Of a stretch of DNA of 64,000 bases, positions 25,011 to 33,195 are shown piece by piece. The notes under the pieces were generated by a model that was given only the letters and a program-made list of their open reading frames with translations, was not told where the DNA came from and searched no databases. Within the stretch, counting starts at the first letter, position 1, and each line of letters starts with the position of its first letter. Source of the DNA: Nocardia salmonicida NBRC 13393 (lineage in GTDB: Bacteria > Actinomycetota > Actinomycetes > Mycobacteriales > Mycobacteriaceae); NCBI RefSeq assembly GCF_001613085.1, contig NZ_BDBR01000033.1, positions 1 to 64,000 on the forward strand, written 5' to 3'. The translations under genes and the position numbers were made by a program.

Positions 25011-25927
25011 CGCTGCGTCCCGTAGTAGTCGAGAAAGATCTCCTCGAGGGTGGGCTCGCGCAGCGACAACGCCGTCACCTGAGCCTCGGCGAGAGCGCGC
25101 AACGCGGGCGCGGGTGGCCCGGTCAGGGTGAACCGCACCTGATGCTGGTCGAGAACTTCAACGGCCAACACCCCCGCCACATCGTCCAGGCGCGGGGGCT
25201 CCCCTTCGTAGGAGGCCTCCACGATGGTGCGCTGGAGTCGACGTAGATCGGCCAGGGTCGCGATGTCGACCAGGCGGCCCTCACGCAGGATCGCGACCCG
25301 ATCACACAGGGCCTCGACTTCTCCGAGATGGTGCGAGCTCAAGAACGCTGTTTGTCCACGCTGGCGGGCCTCGGCGACGCATCGCCGAAATTCGTGTTCC
25401 ATCAACGGATCCAGTCCGCTGGTCGGCTCGTCGAGGACGAGCAGTGGCGCGCGGGTGGCGAACGCCGCCACCAGGGCGACCTTCTGTCGATTGCCGGTCG
25501 AATAGGTTTTGGCGGATTTGTTGAGATCGAGCGCGAAACGCTCGACCAATGCGGCGCGGTACGCCACGTCGATGCCTGGTCCGACCCGAGCGACCAGTTC
25601 GAGAATCTCGGCGCCGGTCAGCATGGGCCACAACGCCACATCGGCGGGGACGTAGGCGAGGTGGTGGTGCGAGCGGCGGGCATCGCGTGCGTCGTGGCCG
25701 AACACTCGTACGACACCGGTGGTCGGTCGGATCAGGCCGAGAAGTAGCCGGATCGTGGTCGACTTTCCCGCACCGTTGGGTCCGAGGAATCCGAAGACCT
25801 CCCCCGCTTCGACGGACAAGGTGAGGTCCTCAATAGCGAGGGTACGACCGAACCGTTTCGATAGATGATCGAAGGCGATGGCGATATCAGATGTGGTGTG
25901 TGTGGGCAACGCAGCAGGTGCGGGCAT
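25007..25927 (-). CDS. ABC exporter ATP-binding protein
   Basis: A 306-residue ATPase. Walker A is FGFLGPNGAGKSTT, the signature region YSTGNRQKVALVAA, and Walker B LLVLDEPTSGLDP. A C-terminal domain of about 80 residues is typical of DrrA/NatA-type exporters. The ATG at 25927 is chosen: GGAAAGG lies just upstream, while the longer open frame would translate the conserved leader motif at 25959-25984. First gene of a two-gene unit with the permease. Confidence 0.9.
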   Translation of the reverse strand: MPAPAALPTHTTSDIAIAFDHLSKRFGRTLAIEDLTLSVEAGEVFGFLGPNGAGKSTTIRLLLGLIRPTTGVVRVFGHDARDARRSHHHLAYVPADVALWPMLTGAEILELVARVGPGIDVAYRAALVERFALDLNKSAKTYSTGNRQKVALVAAFATRAPLLVLDEPTSGLDPLMEHEFRRCVAEARQRGQTAFLSSHHLGEVEALCDRVAILREGRLVDIATLADLRRLQRTIVEASYEGEPPRLDDVAGVLAVEVLDQHQVRFTLTGPPAPALRALAEAQVTALSLREPTLEEIFLDYYGTQR

Positions 25928-25958
25928 CGGAGCCCTTTCCGGGTCAGCGAATATAATT

Positions 25959-25984
25959 GCCGACCAGACTTCCCGGCGCACCTG
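25959..25984 (-). promoter_or_regulatory. Conserved 5' leader motif, copy 1
   Basis: On the minus strand, the core GCCGGGAAGTCTGGTCGGC is preceded by GGTGC. It lies 32 bases before the ABC ATPase start. CCGG and CTGG can pair around a five-base loop, and GCC/GGC can close outside. The same core stands before the TrkA-N gene and nhaA in this window, in each case in the sense orientation of the gene. I read it as part of a structured RNA (riboswitch-like) rather than coding sequence. I recall a NhaA-associated RNA class called nhaA-I, but cannot confirm membership. Confidence 0.65.
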
Positions 25985-26143
25985 CGAGCAATGCTACTCG
26001 GACCGAGCTGTCCGTGACCCATGCGGAGCTCTACATCGCCTCGGCCGCGATGACCGACACCGCCCGCGCCGAGCCCCCGTTCCAACTCCAAGGCTCCTAC
26101 CGCGACATGAACGGCCTCACCGGCCGCATCGTAACGGTGATGA

Positions 26144-26430
26144 ATGGACGAAGAACTCGAAACCCTGATCGATGACACCACTACCGTGGCGAAGCCCAAA
26201 CCCTTGCCGCGAACGCAGAAGCGCCCCTCAAACTGGCCGAACCCCGGGGCCGACTCACCCCCGACCCAAGCCACCCGATGGGGCCAGATCAAATCCGCCT
26301 ACGTCTGAGACCTGGCGCTCGGAGGCAGCGAAGACGATCCCTTGGTCCGCGCGATCGGCGGTCTCGGCCTACTCGCGGATCGTCTCGACGCTGTCGAAGC
26401 CGCCATCCGTGGGGTAGCCGAAGCAACCCA
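26144..26430 (+). pseudogene. Hypothetical protein with internal TGA
   Basis: ATG 26144 opens MDEELETLIDDTTTVA and continues to RWGQIKSAYV, then meets TGA at 26306-26308. In the same frame, directly after the stop, protein-like sequence goes on: DLALGGSEDDPLVRAIGGLG and LLADRLDAVEAAIRGVAEA. One base change (CGA to TGA would fit) has probably broken a gene of about 95 codons. I do not recognise the family. Confidence 0.5.
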
Positions 26431-26628
26431 CCGGCCACCACGCTGCCCACCGAGTTCTTCGGCAGCAATGACCCTCCACGCGTAGGCACGGGAGGCCGCC
26501 GTGATCGACTGTCGCCCTGGTTTTCCGGATTCGATGGAACCGATCGGACCGCTGGCGCGTCCAAGACAGTGAACAGCAAAAAAGTAGCCAGTGCACGAAC
26601 GCACTACCCCGATGAGACAGGCGCGACG

Positions 26629-26952
26629 GTGACCGAGGAACTGAAAGTCGAACCCGACCAGTTGGATACGTTCGCCAACAAACTCAAACAACTGGCGACC
26701 GACCACACGCAGGCCACCCCCTACGTCCAACAATGGTTGAAGGTCGACGACGGCGCGGGTGGGGTCTTCCTCACCGGTGTCGTCGACACCCTGAGCCAGA
26801 TCCTGACCGACCTCGAATCGAACTTCGCCACCCTGACCTCGGTCACCGAAGGCTCGGCCGCCGAGCTGGTCAAGTCCGCGCAGATGTATCGCAGCACCGA
26901 CCACGCGACCGCCGCCGCACTCGACAAGACCTACGTCGGGAGAAGCAAATGA
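26629..26952 (+). CDS. ESX-type small helical protein
   Basis: A 107-residue protein, GTG start, beginning TEELKVEPDQLDTFANKLKQ. The pattern is that of EsxB/CFP-10-like ESX partners: two helices, a Gly-rich turn (DDGAGGVFLTG) in place of a strict W-x-G, and an export-like C-terminus. It overlaps the next gene by four bases (ATGA at 26949). It is the first gene of a four-gene cassette. Confidence 0.72.
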   Translation: MTEELKVEPDQLDTFANKLKQLATDHTQATPYVQQWLKVDDGAGGVFLTGVVDTLSQILTDLESNFATLTSVTEGSAAELVKSAQMYRSTDHATAAALDKTYVGRSK

Positions 26953-27689
26953 CCACCACCACCACCACCACCACACCGGTGACATCGCTGACCGAGCCGC
27001 AACCCAACGACCCGATCCCGGATCTGGTGGAACTGGTCATCAACGGCAACATCGTCTCACCCAGCTACTGGATCAACTATGTACTCAACAAGACGATCGG
27101 CGTCGACCCGCTGACCTACACCACCAACAAGATCGCCGGTGACTGGCAGTCGCTGCAACTGGCCGGAACCGCGCTGGGCAACGTGTCCGACTACCTGCGC
27201 GACTACGCCCACACGGTCTCCGCCGACAATCGCGAAGTACACACCAGCTGGGAAGGCAACGCCGCCGACGCCGCCGACGCCTACTTCGACAAACTCACCC
27301 AGGCCCTGACCACCCAAGCCAGCACCCTCAAAGACATCAGCACAACGGTCGACGAGTACTCCCTGGCGTCTTACTACATGGCACAGTTTATTTGCGGGCG
27401 GATCCAGGACATCTACGACGCCGCGATCATCCTCGCGATCAAAGAAGCTGCCGCTGCGGCGATGGCAACCACAGGAGTCGGTGCCGTCGGTTCGGTGTTC
27501 ACCACCGCCTCCGCGGTCTATGAGATCGTGCAAATCGTCGAGGGCTGGGGAAAAGTGTTGGGCCAGTTCACCAAATGGGTGTTCCTGGCCGAGGCCGCGG
27601 TAGGCACCATCCTCGGCGGAGTCGCGACGATAAGCTCCACCACGATCCCCGCATTGGGCGCCGAAACCTACGACCATCAGGGAGTCTAG
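26949..27689 (+). CDS. WXG-type ESX substrate with hydrophobic C-terminal half
   Basis: A 246-residue protein. It has an odd poly-Thr start (encoded by ACC repeats), then helices with the turn HTSWEGNAADAADAYF (W-E-G). The second half has Ala-rich hydrophobic helices (about residues 160-215). Co-translated with the preceding ESX partner. The likely fate is export by an ESX system that is not in this window. No catalytic domain is seen. Confidence 0.72.
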   Translation: MTTTTTTTTPVTSLTEPQPNDPIPDLVELVINGNIVSPSYWINYVLNKTIGVDPLTYTTNKIAGDWQSLQLAGTALGNVSDYLRDYAHTVSADNREVHTSWEGNAADAADAYFDKLTQALTTQASTLKDISTTVDEYSLASYYMAQFICGRIQDIYDAAIILAIKEAAAAAMATTGVGAVGSVFTTASAVYEIVQIVEGWGKVLGQFTKWVFLAEAAVGTILGGVATISSTTIPALGAETYDHQGV

Positions 27690-28213
27690 TGAACAATCCC
27701 GAACCGATGCTCGATGTCGCGCGCGGCGACATCGCGGTATCCAGACAAGTCAGCGCCGCTCTGCGCGTCATCGCTACCAGCACCCACGACGACGCGTTGA
27801 AACGACAGATCGGGGAGATTCTGGCCGGACGCGCCAGCGTGCGCGACCTCGCCGGCGCTGAGTCGTTCAACCGGGTTCTCGACGGTGTCCTGCCCGCAGC
27901 GATGCAGAAGATCGCCGAGCTGTCGGAAGAGGAACGCGATCGTCTGGCAGAGCAGGGCCGCGCCGAACTCGAGCAGTTCCGCGAATCCCCGAACCCGGCG
28001 CCGACTACGTCCGCCCCGGCGAACGAGACCGCCCCTTCGCTCGACCGATCGAGCGGACCCACCCCTACCCCACCACAGGCAACAGACACCTCACAGCCTG
28101 GGGTGATCCCCGGGACCCGCAAGCCCAACCGCGAGCAGATCGTGACCCCCGATGAACCCGATGACGACGACCTCTACTACCAGGACCGTCAGCAACGTGG
28201 CTGGCTCCAATAG
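27689..28213 (+). CDS. ESX-cassette hypothetical protein
   Basis: A 174-residue protein starting at GTG 27689, whose G is also the last base of the previous TAG. Helical N-terminal part (SRQVSAALRVIATSTHDDAL, then ELSEEERDRLAEQGRAELEQ) followed by a Pro/Thr/Ser-rich tail ending in an acidic patch (DEPDDDDLYYQDRQ). No membrane segment. Its position between an ESX substrate and a membrane protein suggests an accessory or chaperone role; this is not proven. Confidence 0.65.
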   Translation: MNNPEPMLDVARGDIAVSRQVSAALRVIATSTHDDALKRQIGEILAGRASVRDLAGAESFNRVLDGVLPAAMQKIAELSEEERDRLAEQGRAELEQFRESPNPAPTTSAPANETAPSLDRSSGPTPTPPQATDTSQPGVIPGTRKPNREQIVTPDEPDDDDLYYQDRQQRGWLQ

Positions 28214-28255
28214 CCGAGGTCGGCGCGACCTGATCGACAGTCGGGAGGACAACCG

Positions 28256-28861
28256 GTGACACGACGCGGGATCGAGGTGAGCTTGCGCATCGAATACGAT
28301 CCGGCACATATCAATCCGACCGATCAACGCGGCGTACTGCACTACACACTGGTTGATCCCCTGCCCCGGGTCTGTGTCGAACACGGCCGGACCGCGATCG
28401 ACACCTACGAAGCAGCTGTCCAATTCGACGACACCCAACGATTCACGCTCTCGGACCGGCTGGGCTCCTACCTGGCGCCCGCACCGGACGGCTTCGGGAT
28501 CGCCCGGCAATCCAGTGAAGCCGACTCGGTCGTCCACGCTCACTGGCCGATCTGCCGCCTGTGCCGGATGCGCGTCCGCGCCCGCGAATACCTGTTCCTG
28601 TTCCTCGTTTTCGCCGCAATGTGCACCGTCATCGGCGCGTTCGCCGCTGTCCAAACCGGACAACGAGACATCGCGGTCGCCCTCGCATTCGTCATCGGCC
28701 TCGGCACGCCCGTGATCCTGCTCGCGATCACCGCCGCCTTCACCAGTGTGAGTTCGAGCCCTGCGCGCCACCTTCGCCGCAGCCCGGACCGCAAACATCT
28801 GATCACCCGAGCCCACCGACGATTCGCCGAACAAGCCGCACCACAGACCGATGCCGACTAA
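28256..28861 (+). CDS. ESX-cassette membrane protein
   Basis: A 201-residue protein, GTG start with GGGAGGA upstream. A soluble N-terminal domain of about 100 residues ends in a possible zinc knuckle (CRLCRMR), followed by two membrane helices (about 118-140 and 145-168) and a basic tail (HLRRSPDRKHL). A broken copy of this tail lies at 35.6 kb. Function unknown. Fourth gene of the cassette. Confidence 0.68.
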   Translation: MTRRGIEVSLRIEYDPAHINPTDQRGVLHYTLVDPLPRVCVEHGRTAIDTYEAAVQFDDTQRFTLSDRLGSYLAPAPDGFGIARQSSEADSVVHAHWPICRLCRMRVRAREYLFLFLVFAAMCTVIGAFAAVQTGQRDIAVALAFVIGLGTPVILLAITAAFTSVSSSPARHLRRSPDRKHLITRAHRRFAEQAAPQTDAD

Positions 28862-28987
28862 CACGTCACCCCGAGCACACGCCGGGCATACAGACGGTGC
28901 CACCGGGCGAGCCGCCACAGTCGACCGGCAGTAGGTGAGGCCGCGGTAGAGCGGCTCGAGGCCGAGCTAGAAGAGGCCCGCGCGGCG

Positions 28988-29014
28988 CTCGACCGGCTCG
29001 ACCGGCTCGACCGG
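28988..29014 (+). repeat. Three tandem 9-base units CTCGACCGG
   Basis: Perfect tandem units inside a frame that would encode a coiled-coil-like run (LDRLDRLDRL) and stops at 29054-29056. The frame lacks a start, so the run is probably the tail of a lost gene. Length-variable by slippage. Confidence 0.6.
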
Positions 29015-29099
29015 CTCGAGCTGCAACTCGACGACATACTTCGCCCAAAGGAATAGAACCGATCAGTGCCCCCACGGTGAAGATCCCGGTCAGTTGATT

Positions 29100-29528
29100 T
29101 CAGGCAGCATTCCGACCTCCGTCATAGAGCGCGGCATAGCGCCGCCAGCTGTACAGGGTGAGCGCCATGCTGGCAGCTACGCCGAGCACGGTCGGAACCT
29201 TGCGGCGGTGCCGAGCCGCGAGCATCGACCCTGCCAGGACGCCAGCGCCTACCGCATTGAGTACGGTCATCGTCGGGTCCAGCTCGGGTCGTGCCAGCCA
29301 GCGCTCCTCACCGAGAATGGCCCGGGTGGCAAACGATCGCCGATCGACAGGTTCTGGGGTGATGATCGGGTTGATCGCGAACCAGACCAGAACTCCAGCG
29401 GTCACGTCCGCCCGCCTGGTCCAGAACGGTGCGACAACCAGCGGTGTGGTGAGCAGCCGGGTCCAGGCACTGACCGGGTGGGAGTGCCGGGCAAACACCC
29501 GATGACGCAGATACCGCGAGCGATTCAT
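29100..29528 (-). CDS. DUF6653 family membrane protein
   Basis: A 142-residue protein. Begins MNRSRYLRHRVFARH with the family-like HSHPVSAWTRL, then two to four hydrophobic stretches, and AILGEERWLAR in the middle. The ATG at 29528 has GAGGAATGG just upstream. It follows the deazaflavin-type oxidoreductase by 19 bases in the same direction, so it is likely the last gene of a MarR-oxidoreductase-DUF6653 operon. Function unknown. Confidence 0.68.
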   Translation of the reverse strand: MNRSRYLRHRVFARHSHPVSAWTRLLTTPLVVAPFWTRRADVTAGVLVWFAINPIITPEPVDRRSFATRAILGEERWLARPELDPTMTVLNAVGAGVLAGSMLAARHRRKVPTVLGVAASMALTLYSWRRYAALYDGGRNAA

Positions 29529-29547
29529 GACCATTCCTCGCCGCCGC

Positions 29548-30027
29548 TCACGTCCGGGGGCACAAACGCACGAAGGGCAGTTGACGTCCGACCTCGCGGT
29601 AGTCCTCTGGCGTACCGTCGACGGCGAAGCCCATGAACCGCACCAGTTTTCGTGCCGCTCGAGGGTGACGGGGCGCGTAGCGGGCCATGAACTCCCCGCC
29701 TTCGTTGGTATCGAGCGGCACTGCGGTCACCTGGATTGTGCGCAGGCCGACTCGAATACTGGTGTCCGGTGTCGCGAGGATGTTCTGGTACCACGCGGCG
29801 GTGGGGCCGAACCCGGAGCAGACGACGTAGCTGCCATCAGCGCTGTCGTGTTCGACGACTTCGACGACCGCCTGGCGAGGCTTCCCCGACACCCGCCCCG
29901 TGTGATCGAGCAGGAGCAGCCTGCCACCGAACAACCAGCCCAGCCGTAGTCGGTAGAGGTGAATGGGGGCCCGGAACATCAGGCGGCGAATGCCGGTCGG
30001 CGGCGCAGGGCGCTTCACTATCTCCAT
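29548..30027 (-). CDS. Nitroreductase/deazaflavin (F420)-dependent oxidoreductase family protein
   Basis: A 159-residue split-beta-barrel protein of the DDN/PF04075 family, which binds F420 or other flavins in actinobacteria. Motifs: LLLLDHTGRVSGKPR and VVCSGFGPTAAWYQNILA are characteristic, and the length is standard. It lies between the MarR/GbsR regulator (19 bases upstream) and a DUF6653 gene. A degenerate copy of its N-terminus lies at 36.5 kb. Substrate unknown. Confidence 0.87.
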   Translation of the reverse strand: MEIVKRPAPPTGIRRLMFRAPIHLYRLRLGWLFGGRLLLLDHTGRVSGKPRQAVVEVVEHDSADGSYVVCSGFGPTAAWYQNILATPDTSIRVGLRTIQVTAVPLDTNEGGEFMARYAPRHPRAARKLVRFMGFAVDGTPEDYREVGRQLPFVRLCPRT

Positions 30028-30046
30028 CGTGTGGCCTTTCCCATGG

Positions 30047-30508
30047 TCAGTTGTCGATTCGCTCGCGCCAACGTTCGATCAGGGCGGGCATCTCGTGTTC
30101 CATGTACCCATAGAAGTCCTGCATCTCGTGTAGCCGCGCGGCGGTGGGGGTGCCGTCTCCGATGGCGTCGAGGCCCTCCTGGGCGGCGTCCTTCATGATC
30201 TTCAACATCATGTTCTGTTGCGAGAACAGCTGAGCCCACACACCTTTGGGGAAACGGTAGTGCTCGCGGCGACTGCCGGGGGCGGGCACGCGCTCCACCA
30301 TGCCGGTCTGGGTCAGCTGTTTGATCGCGGTCGAGACCGCCCCGGTGCTGATGGACAGCCGCTCGCACAGATCGGCGGCGGTCATCGTCTCCTGCTCGGT
30401 GTAGAGCAGTGCGGTCATCACCCGCGCCGTCATCTTCTGCATGCCGCCCTGCGACAGGGTCAAGGCAAGGCGCTCGGCGGCGTCGCGCAGTCGCTGATCG
30501 GAATCCAT
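30047..30508 (-). CDS. MarR/GbsR-family transcriptional regulator
   Basis: A 153-residue winged-helix regulator. Recognition region: LCERLSISTGAVSTAIKQLT, then a wing VPAPGSRREHYRF. It is transcribed away from the ABC exporter genes at 30.6 kb and together with the oxidoreductase on its own side. The 73-base divergent spacer carries direct repeats that may be its operator. Regulators of this class next to DrrA-type exporters often respond to the exported compound. Confidence 0.87.
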   Translation of the reverse strand: MDSDQRLRDAAERLALTLSQGGMQKMTARVMTALLYTEQETMTAADLCERLSISTGAVSTAIKQLTQTGMVERVPAPGSRREHYRFPKGVWAQLFSQQNMMLKIMKDAAQEGLDAIGDGTPTAARLHEMQDFYGYMEHEMPALIERWRERIDN

Positions 30509-30537
30509 GCGTCAATCGTACCCACGCCTCCCAAATT

Positions 30538-30566
30538 TCTGAATCTTCACAGATCTCTGAAATCTT
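30538..30566. promoter_or_regulatory. Direct-repeat operator candidate
   Basis: TCTGAATCTT (30538-30547) and TCTGAAATCTT (30556-30566) lie in tandem in an AT-rich part of the divergent spacer, 16 bases before the exporter ATG. Spacing centre to centre is about 18 bases. Likely the binding site of the MarR/GbsR protein. Confidence 0.5.
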
Positions 30567-30581
30567 GATATTGTTTGAGAC

Positions 30582-31499
30582 ATGAACAACGCCATAGAGA
30601 TCCGCGATCTCACCAAGACCTACGGCACCCGTCGAGGACTCACCGGGCTGACCCTCGACGTCCGGGCCGGTGAGGTATTCGGCTACCTCGGACCCAACGG
30701 TGCGGGGAAATCGACCACCATCCGACTCCTGCTCGACCTGATCCGCCCCACGACGGGAACTGCTTCGGTGCTCGGACTGGATCCACGCGCAGATGGTGTC
30801 GACATGCGTCGCCGGATCGGTTATCTGGCGGGCGATTTCATCGTCGACAGCCGCCAGCGAGTGCGCGAGTGCCTACGGTTTCTCGCGGATCTGCGCGGTG
30901 GCGTGCCGCAGCCGCGGATCGATGAGCTGTCCGAGCGGCTCGGGCTGGACCCGACCGCCACGATCAAGAGCCTGTCCAAGGGCAACCGGCAGAAGGTCGG
31001 ACTGGTGCAGGCCTTCATGCACGCCCCTGAACTACTGATCCTCGACGAACCGACGTCCGGGCTCGACCCACTGGTGCAGCAGACCTTCCTCGAGCTGGTC
31101 ACCGAGGCCGCCGACAACGGTCAGACGGTCTTCATGTCCAGCCACATCATGGACGAAGTCGAGGCTGTCGCCGACCGGGTCGCCATCCTGCGCGACGGCG
31201 CACTGGTCGCACTCGACACCGTGGCCGACCTACGGGCAGCAGCGGTCCGTCGCATCGAGATCGGCTTCGCCGACCCGGTGACGATCGACGAGTTCCGCGT
31301 GCTGCCCGGCCTGATCGACCCGCGACTCGACCCAGGCGGCACCACGTTGCGCGCCGGGCTGTCGGGGTCGCCCGATGCCGTCGTCAAAGCCGCCGCCCGG
31401 CACACCGTGCGCACGCTGACCACCACCGAGCCGCACCTCGACGAGATCTTCCACCGCCACTACGCCGACGCCGACGCCGCGCCGCAACCTGCTTCCTGA
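30582..31499 (+). CDS. ABC exporter ATP-binding protein
   Basis: A 305-residue DrrA-type ATPase: GPNGAGKSTTIRLL, LSKGNRQKVGLVQAF, LLILDEPTSGLDP and an H-loop in SSHIMDEVE. The C-terminal accessory domain is present. It resembles the ATPase at 25.0-25.9 kb but is clearly diverged. It is followed by its permease 42 bases later and controlled from the same spacer as the MarR/GbsR gene. Confidence 0.9.
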   Translation: MNNAIEIRDLTKTYGTRRGLTGLTLDVRAGEVFGYLGPNGAGKSTTIRLLLDLIRPTTGTASVLGLDPRADGVDMRRRIGYLAGDFIVDSRQRVRECLRFLADLRGGVPQPRIDELSERLGLDPTATIKSLSKGNRQKVGLVQAFMHAPELLILDEPTSGLDPLVQQTFLELVTEAADNGQTVFMSSHIMDEVEAVADRVAILRDGALVALDTVADLRAAAVRRIEIGFADPVTIDEFRVLPGLIDPRLDPGGTTLRAGLSGSPDAVVKAAARHTVRTLTTTEPHLDEIFHRHYADADAAPQPAS

Positions 31500-31541
31500 C
31501 AGTTCGCCCCGAATTCTCTTCGTTCACAGAGGGATACAGAT

Positions 31542-32378
31542 ATGACCGTCACTGCCGCGATCGGCCCGATGATCGAGCCCGCAGCCGCCACCGTCCGCAC
31601 CGTCATCTTCACCAAAACCCTGCGCGATTCGCGCCGCAGCCTGCTCGGCTGGACCGCGGGCATCACCGTCGCCGCGGTCGCCTACGCCAGTTTCTACCCA
31701 CAGATGGCAGCCAACGGCGCCGCCCAAACCGAAAACCTGCCCGAAGGCCTGCGCGAGGCGTTGAACATGGACGACATCGCCTCCGCCGCTGGTTATCTCG
31801 GTTCCACCGTGTTCGGAATGATCGTGCCGCTACTGGCCATGTTCTTCGGCGCCGCCGTCGGTGCCAGAGTCTCCGCCGCCGACGAAGAATCCGGCACCCT
31901 CGACCTGCTGCTGGCCCACCCCATCACCCGCACTTCCTTCCTCGCACAACGCTTCGCCGCACTCGTCGCCGCCGCGACCGGAATCAGCGCGCTCGTGTGG
32001 CTGGGAATGCTCGCCATCCGCGGCAGCGCCGACCTCACCACGATCAGCGTCGGCCAGCTCGCGGCGCAATGCGTTCACCTGGTCCTGCTCATCGTGTGTT
32101 TCGGGGCAGTAGCCACCGCCATCGGAGCCTTCACCGGTCACCGCGGCACCGTGTTCGCGCTCACCGCGGTCATCGGCGTCGCCGCCTGGGCCGCACACAC
32201 TTTCGCCGACCAGATCGGCATCGGCTGGGCCGCCTACCTGTCACCGTTCCACTACTACATCGACAGCGAACCGCTCCGAAACGGCATCAGCGTCAGCAGT
32301 ATCGCCGTGCTCGCGGCCACCTCGCTGGTCATGGTCACCGTGGGCATCTACCGGTTCAACCACCGAGACCTCGACTGA
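31542..32378 (+). CDS. ABC-2 type exporter permease
   Basis: A 278-residue six-helix permease with a long basic N-terminal stretch (TKTLRDSRRSLLGWTAG) before helix 1 and the ABC-2 pattern DEESGTLDLLLAHPITRT between helices. It forms an exporter with the ATPase just upstream. Its end overlaps the end of the convergent TrkA-N gene by 23 bases. Substrate unknown. Confidence 0.88.
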   Translation: MTVTAAIGPMIEPAAATVRTVIFTKTLRDSRRSLLGWTAGITVAAVAYASFYPQMAANGAAQTENLPEGLREALNMDDIASAAGYLGSTVFGMIVPLLAMFFGAAVGARVSAADEESGTLDLLLAHPITRTSFLAQRFAALVAAATGISALVWLGMLAIRGSADLTTISVGQLAAQCVHLVLLIVCFGAVATAIGAFTGHRGTVFALTAVIGVAAWAAHTFADQIGIGWAAYLSPFHYYIDSEPLRNGISVSSIAVLAATSLVMVTVGIYRFNHRDLD

Positions 32379-33042
32379 GAACTGCCCGCTCACCCGATCC
32401 CCACGAGAGACTGAGCACCATCAACCGATCCGATGGACGAACCCGTTCCTGCACAAACCCATCTCGCCACAGCACACGACCTTCTCTCCTGGCGGCAAGA
32501 ACCAGCGGAGAGCATCGGGCCAACAGGCGCCCGCATTCGCGGTGGCGTGCCAGCCGTTCTCTGACGACGACCTGGGGCCGGCTGCTGAGAAACCTGGCAA
32601 CTCTGCTCGGAAGACTCGGATCGGCGACCGCACACCCGAGCATCACCCCGGACAGCCGACTGACGTTGACCGCCTGGTCAGCACCGAGATACACCGCAAC
32701 CGGCTCCCAGCCGATCTCGTGGATCGCGGTACACACGGTCGCGGTTCGGTTCAGTCCACGCACGAGCGAGGTGACCCGCACCGCTGCCTCGTCGTCACCC
32801 ACCGCAACGATGACGCTGTCCGCGTCCACGATGCCCATTCGCTGGAGCAGATCTGCGTCGAGACCACTGCCCACCTCAGCCGCATTGCCTTCGCGCGCGG
32901 CCAGCACAACGCGGTCCCGCGCGATATCGATGACGGTCACCCCAATATTCGCATCGGCAGCGAGAAACTCGACCGCACTGCGGCCGGTCGCTCCGTATCC
33001 GATCACGACAACGTGTTCAGTCAACGCCGGGCTCCTGATCAT
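32356..33042 (-). CDS. TrkA-N (RCK) NAD-binding protein
   Basis: A 228-residue cytosolic protein. Residues about 8-130 are a Rossmann RCK domain (VVVIGYGATGRSAVEFLA, then VTVIDIARDR); the C-terminal part is a weaker TrkA-C-like region. It is the kind of subunit that gates K+ channels or transporters by binding NAD(H) or nucleotides. The ATG at 33042 is chosen because the longer open frame would translate the conserved leader motif. No strong ribosome site is visible. It diverges from ktrB/ktrA. Confidence 0.8.
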   Translation of the reverse strand: MIRSPALTEHVVVIGYGATGRSAVEFLAADANIGVTVIDIARDRVVLAAREGNAAEVGSGLDADLLQRMGIVDADSVIVAVGDDEAAVRVTSLVRGLNRTATVCTAIHEIGWEPVAVYLGADQAVNVSRLSGVMLGCAVADPSLPSRVARFLSSRPQVVVRERLARHRECGRLLARCSPLVLAARREGRVLWRDGFVQERVRPSDRLMVLSLSWGSGERAVLSRGLGG

Positions 33043-33065
33043 GGTGGGGACACAACCCATCACTC

Positions 33066-33089
33066 GCCGACCAGGCTTCCCGGCACACC
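33066..33089 (-). promoter_or_regulatory. Conserved 5' leader motif, copy 2
   Basis: Minus-strand core GCCGGGAAGCCTGGTCGGC with GGTGT before it, 24 bases ahead of the TrkA-N ATG. It differs from the other two copies by one base in the core (C for T in the hairpin loop) and in one flanking base. Sense orientation relative to the gene, as in the other copies. Confidence 0.65.
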
Positions 33090-33195
33090 AACAAATAACG
33101 CTAGCAAGCACTCAGCCGCGACCACGAAACAGCGAGCGGGCAGATCACGTTCTTTACGAGATCCATACGGTCCGGCGCAGCCCTGCTCGAGCACG

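Noticed and set aside
25957-26175. Small rightward gene over the leader motif
   Set aside because: Its first codons are the reverse complement of the conserved motif that recurs before other genes; no ribosome site and no family.
28988-29014. CRISPR-like repeat
   Set aside because: The units are contiguous 9-mers without spacers.
28950-29056. Coiled-coil gene ending at 29056
   Set aside because: No usable start codon and only a short Leu-Asp-Arg repeat; kept only as a tandem repeat.
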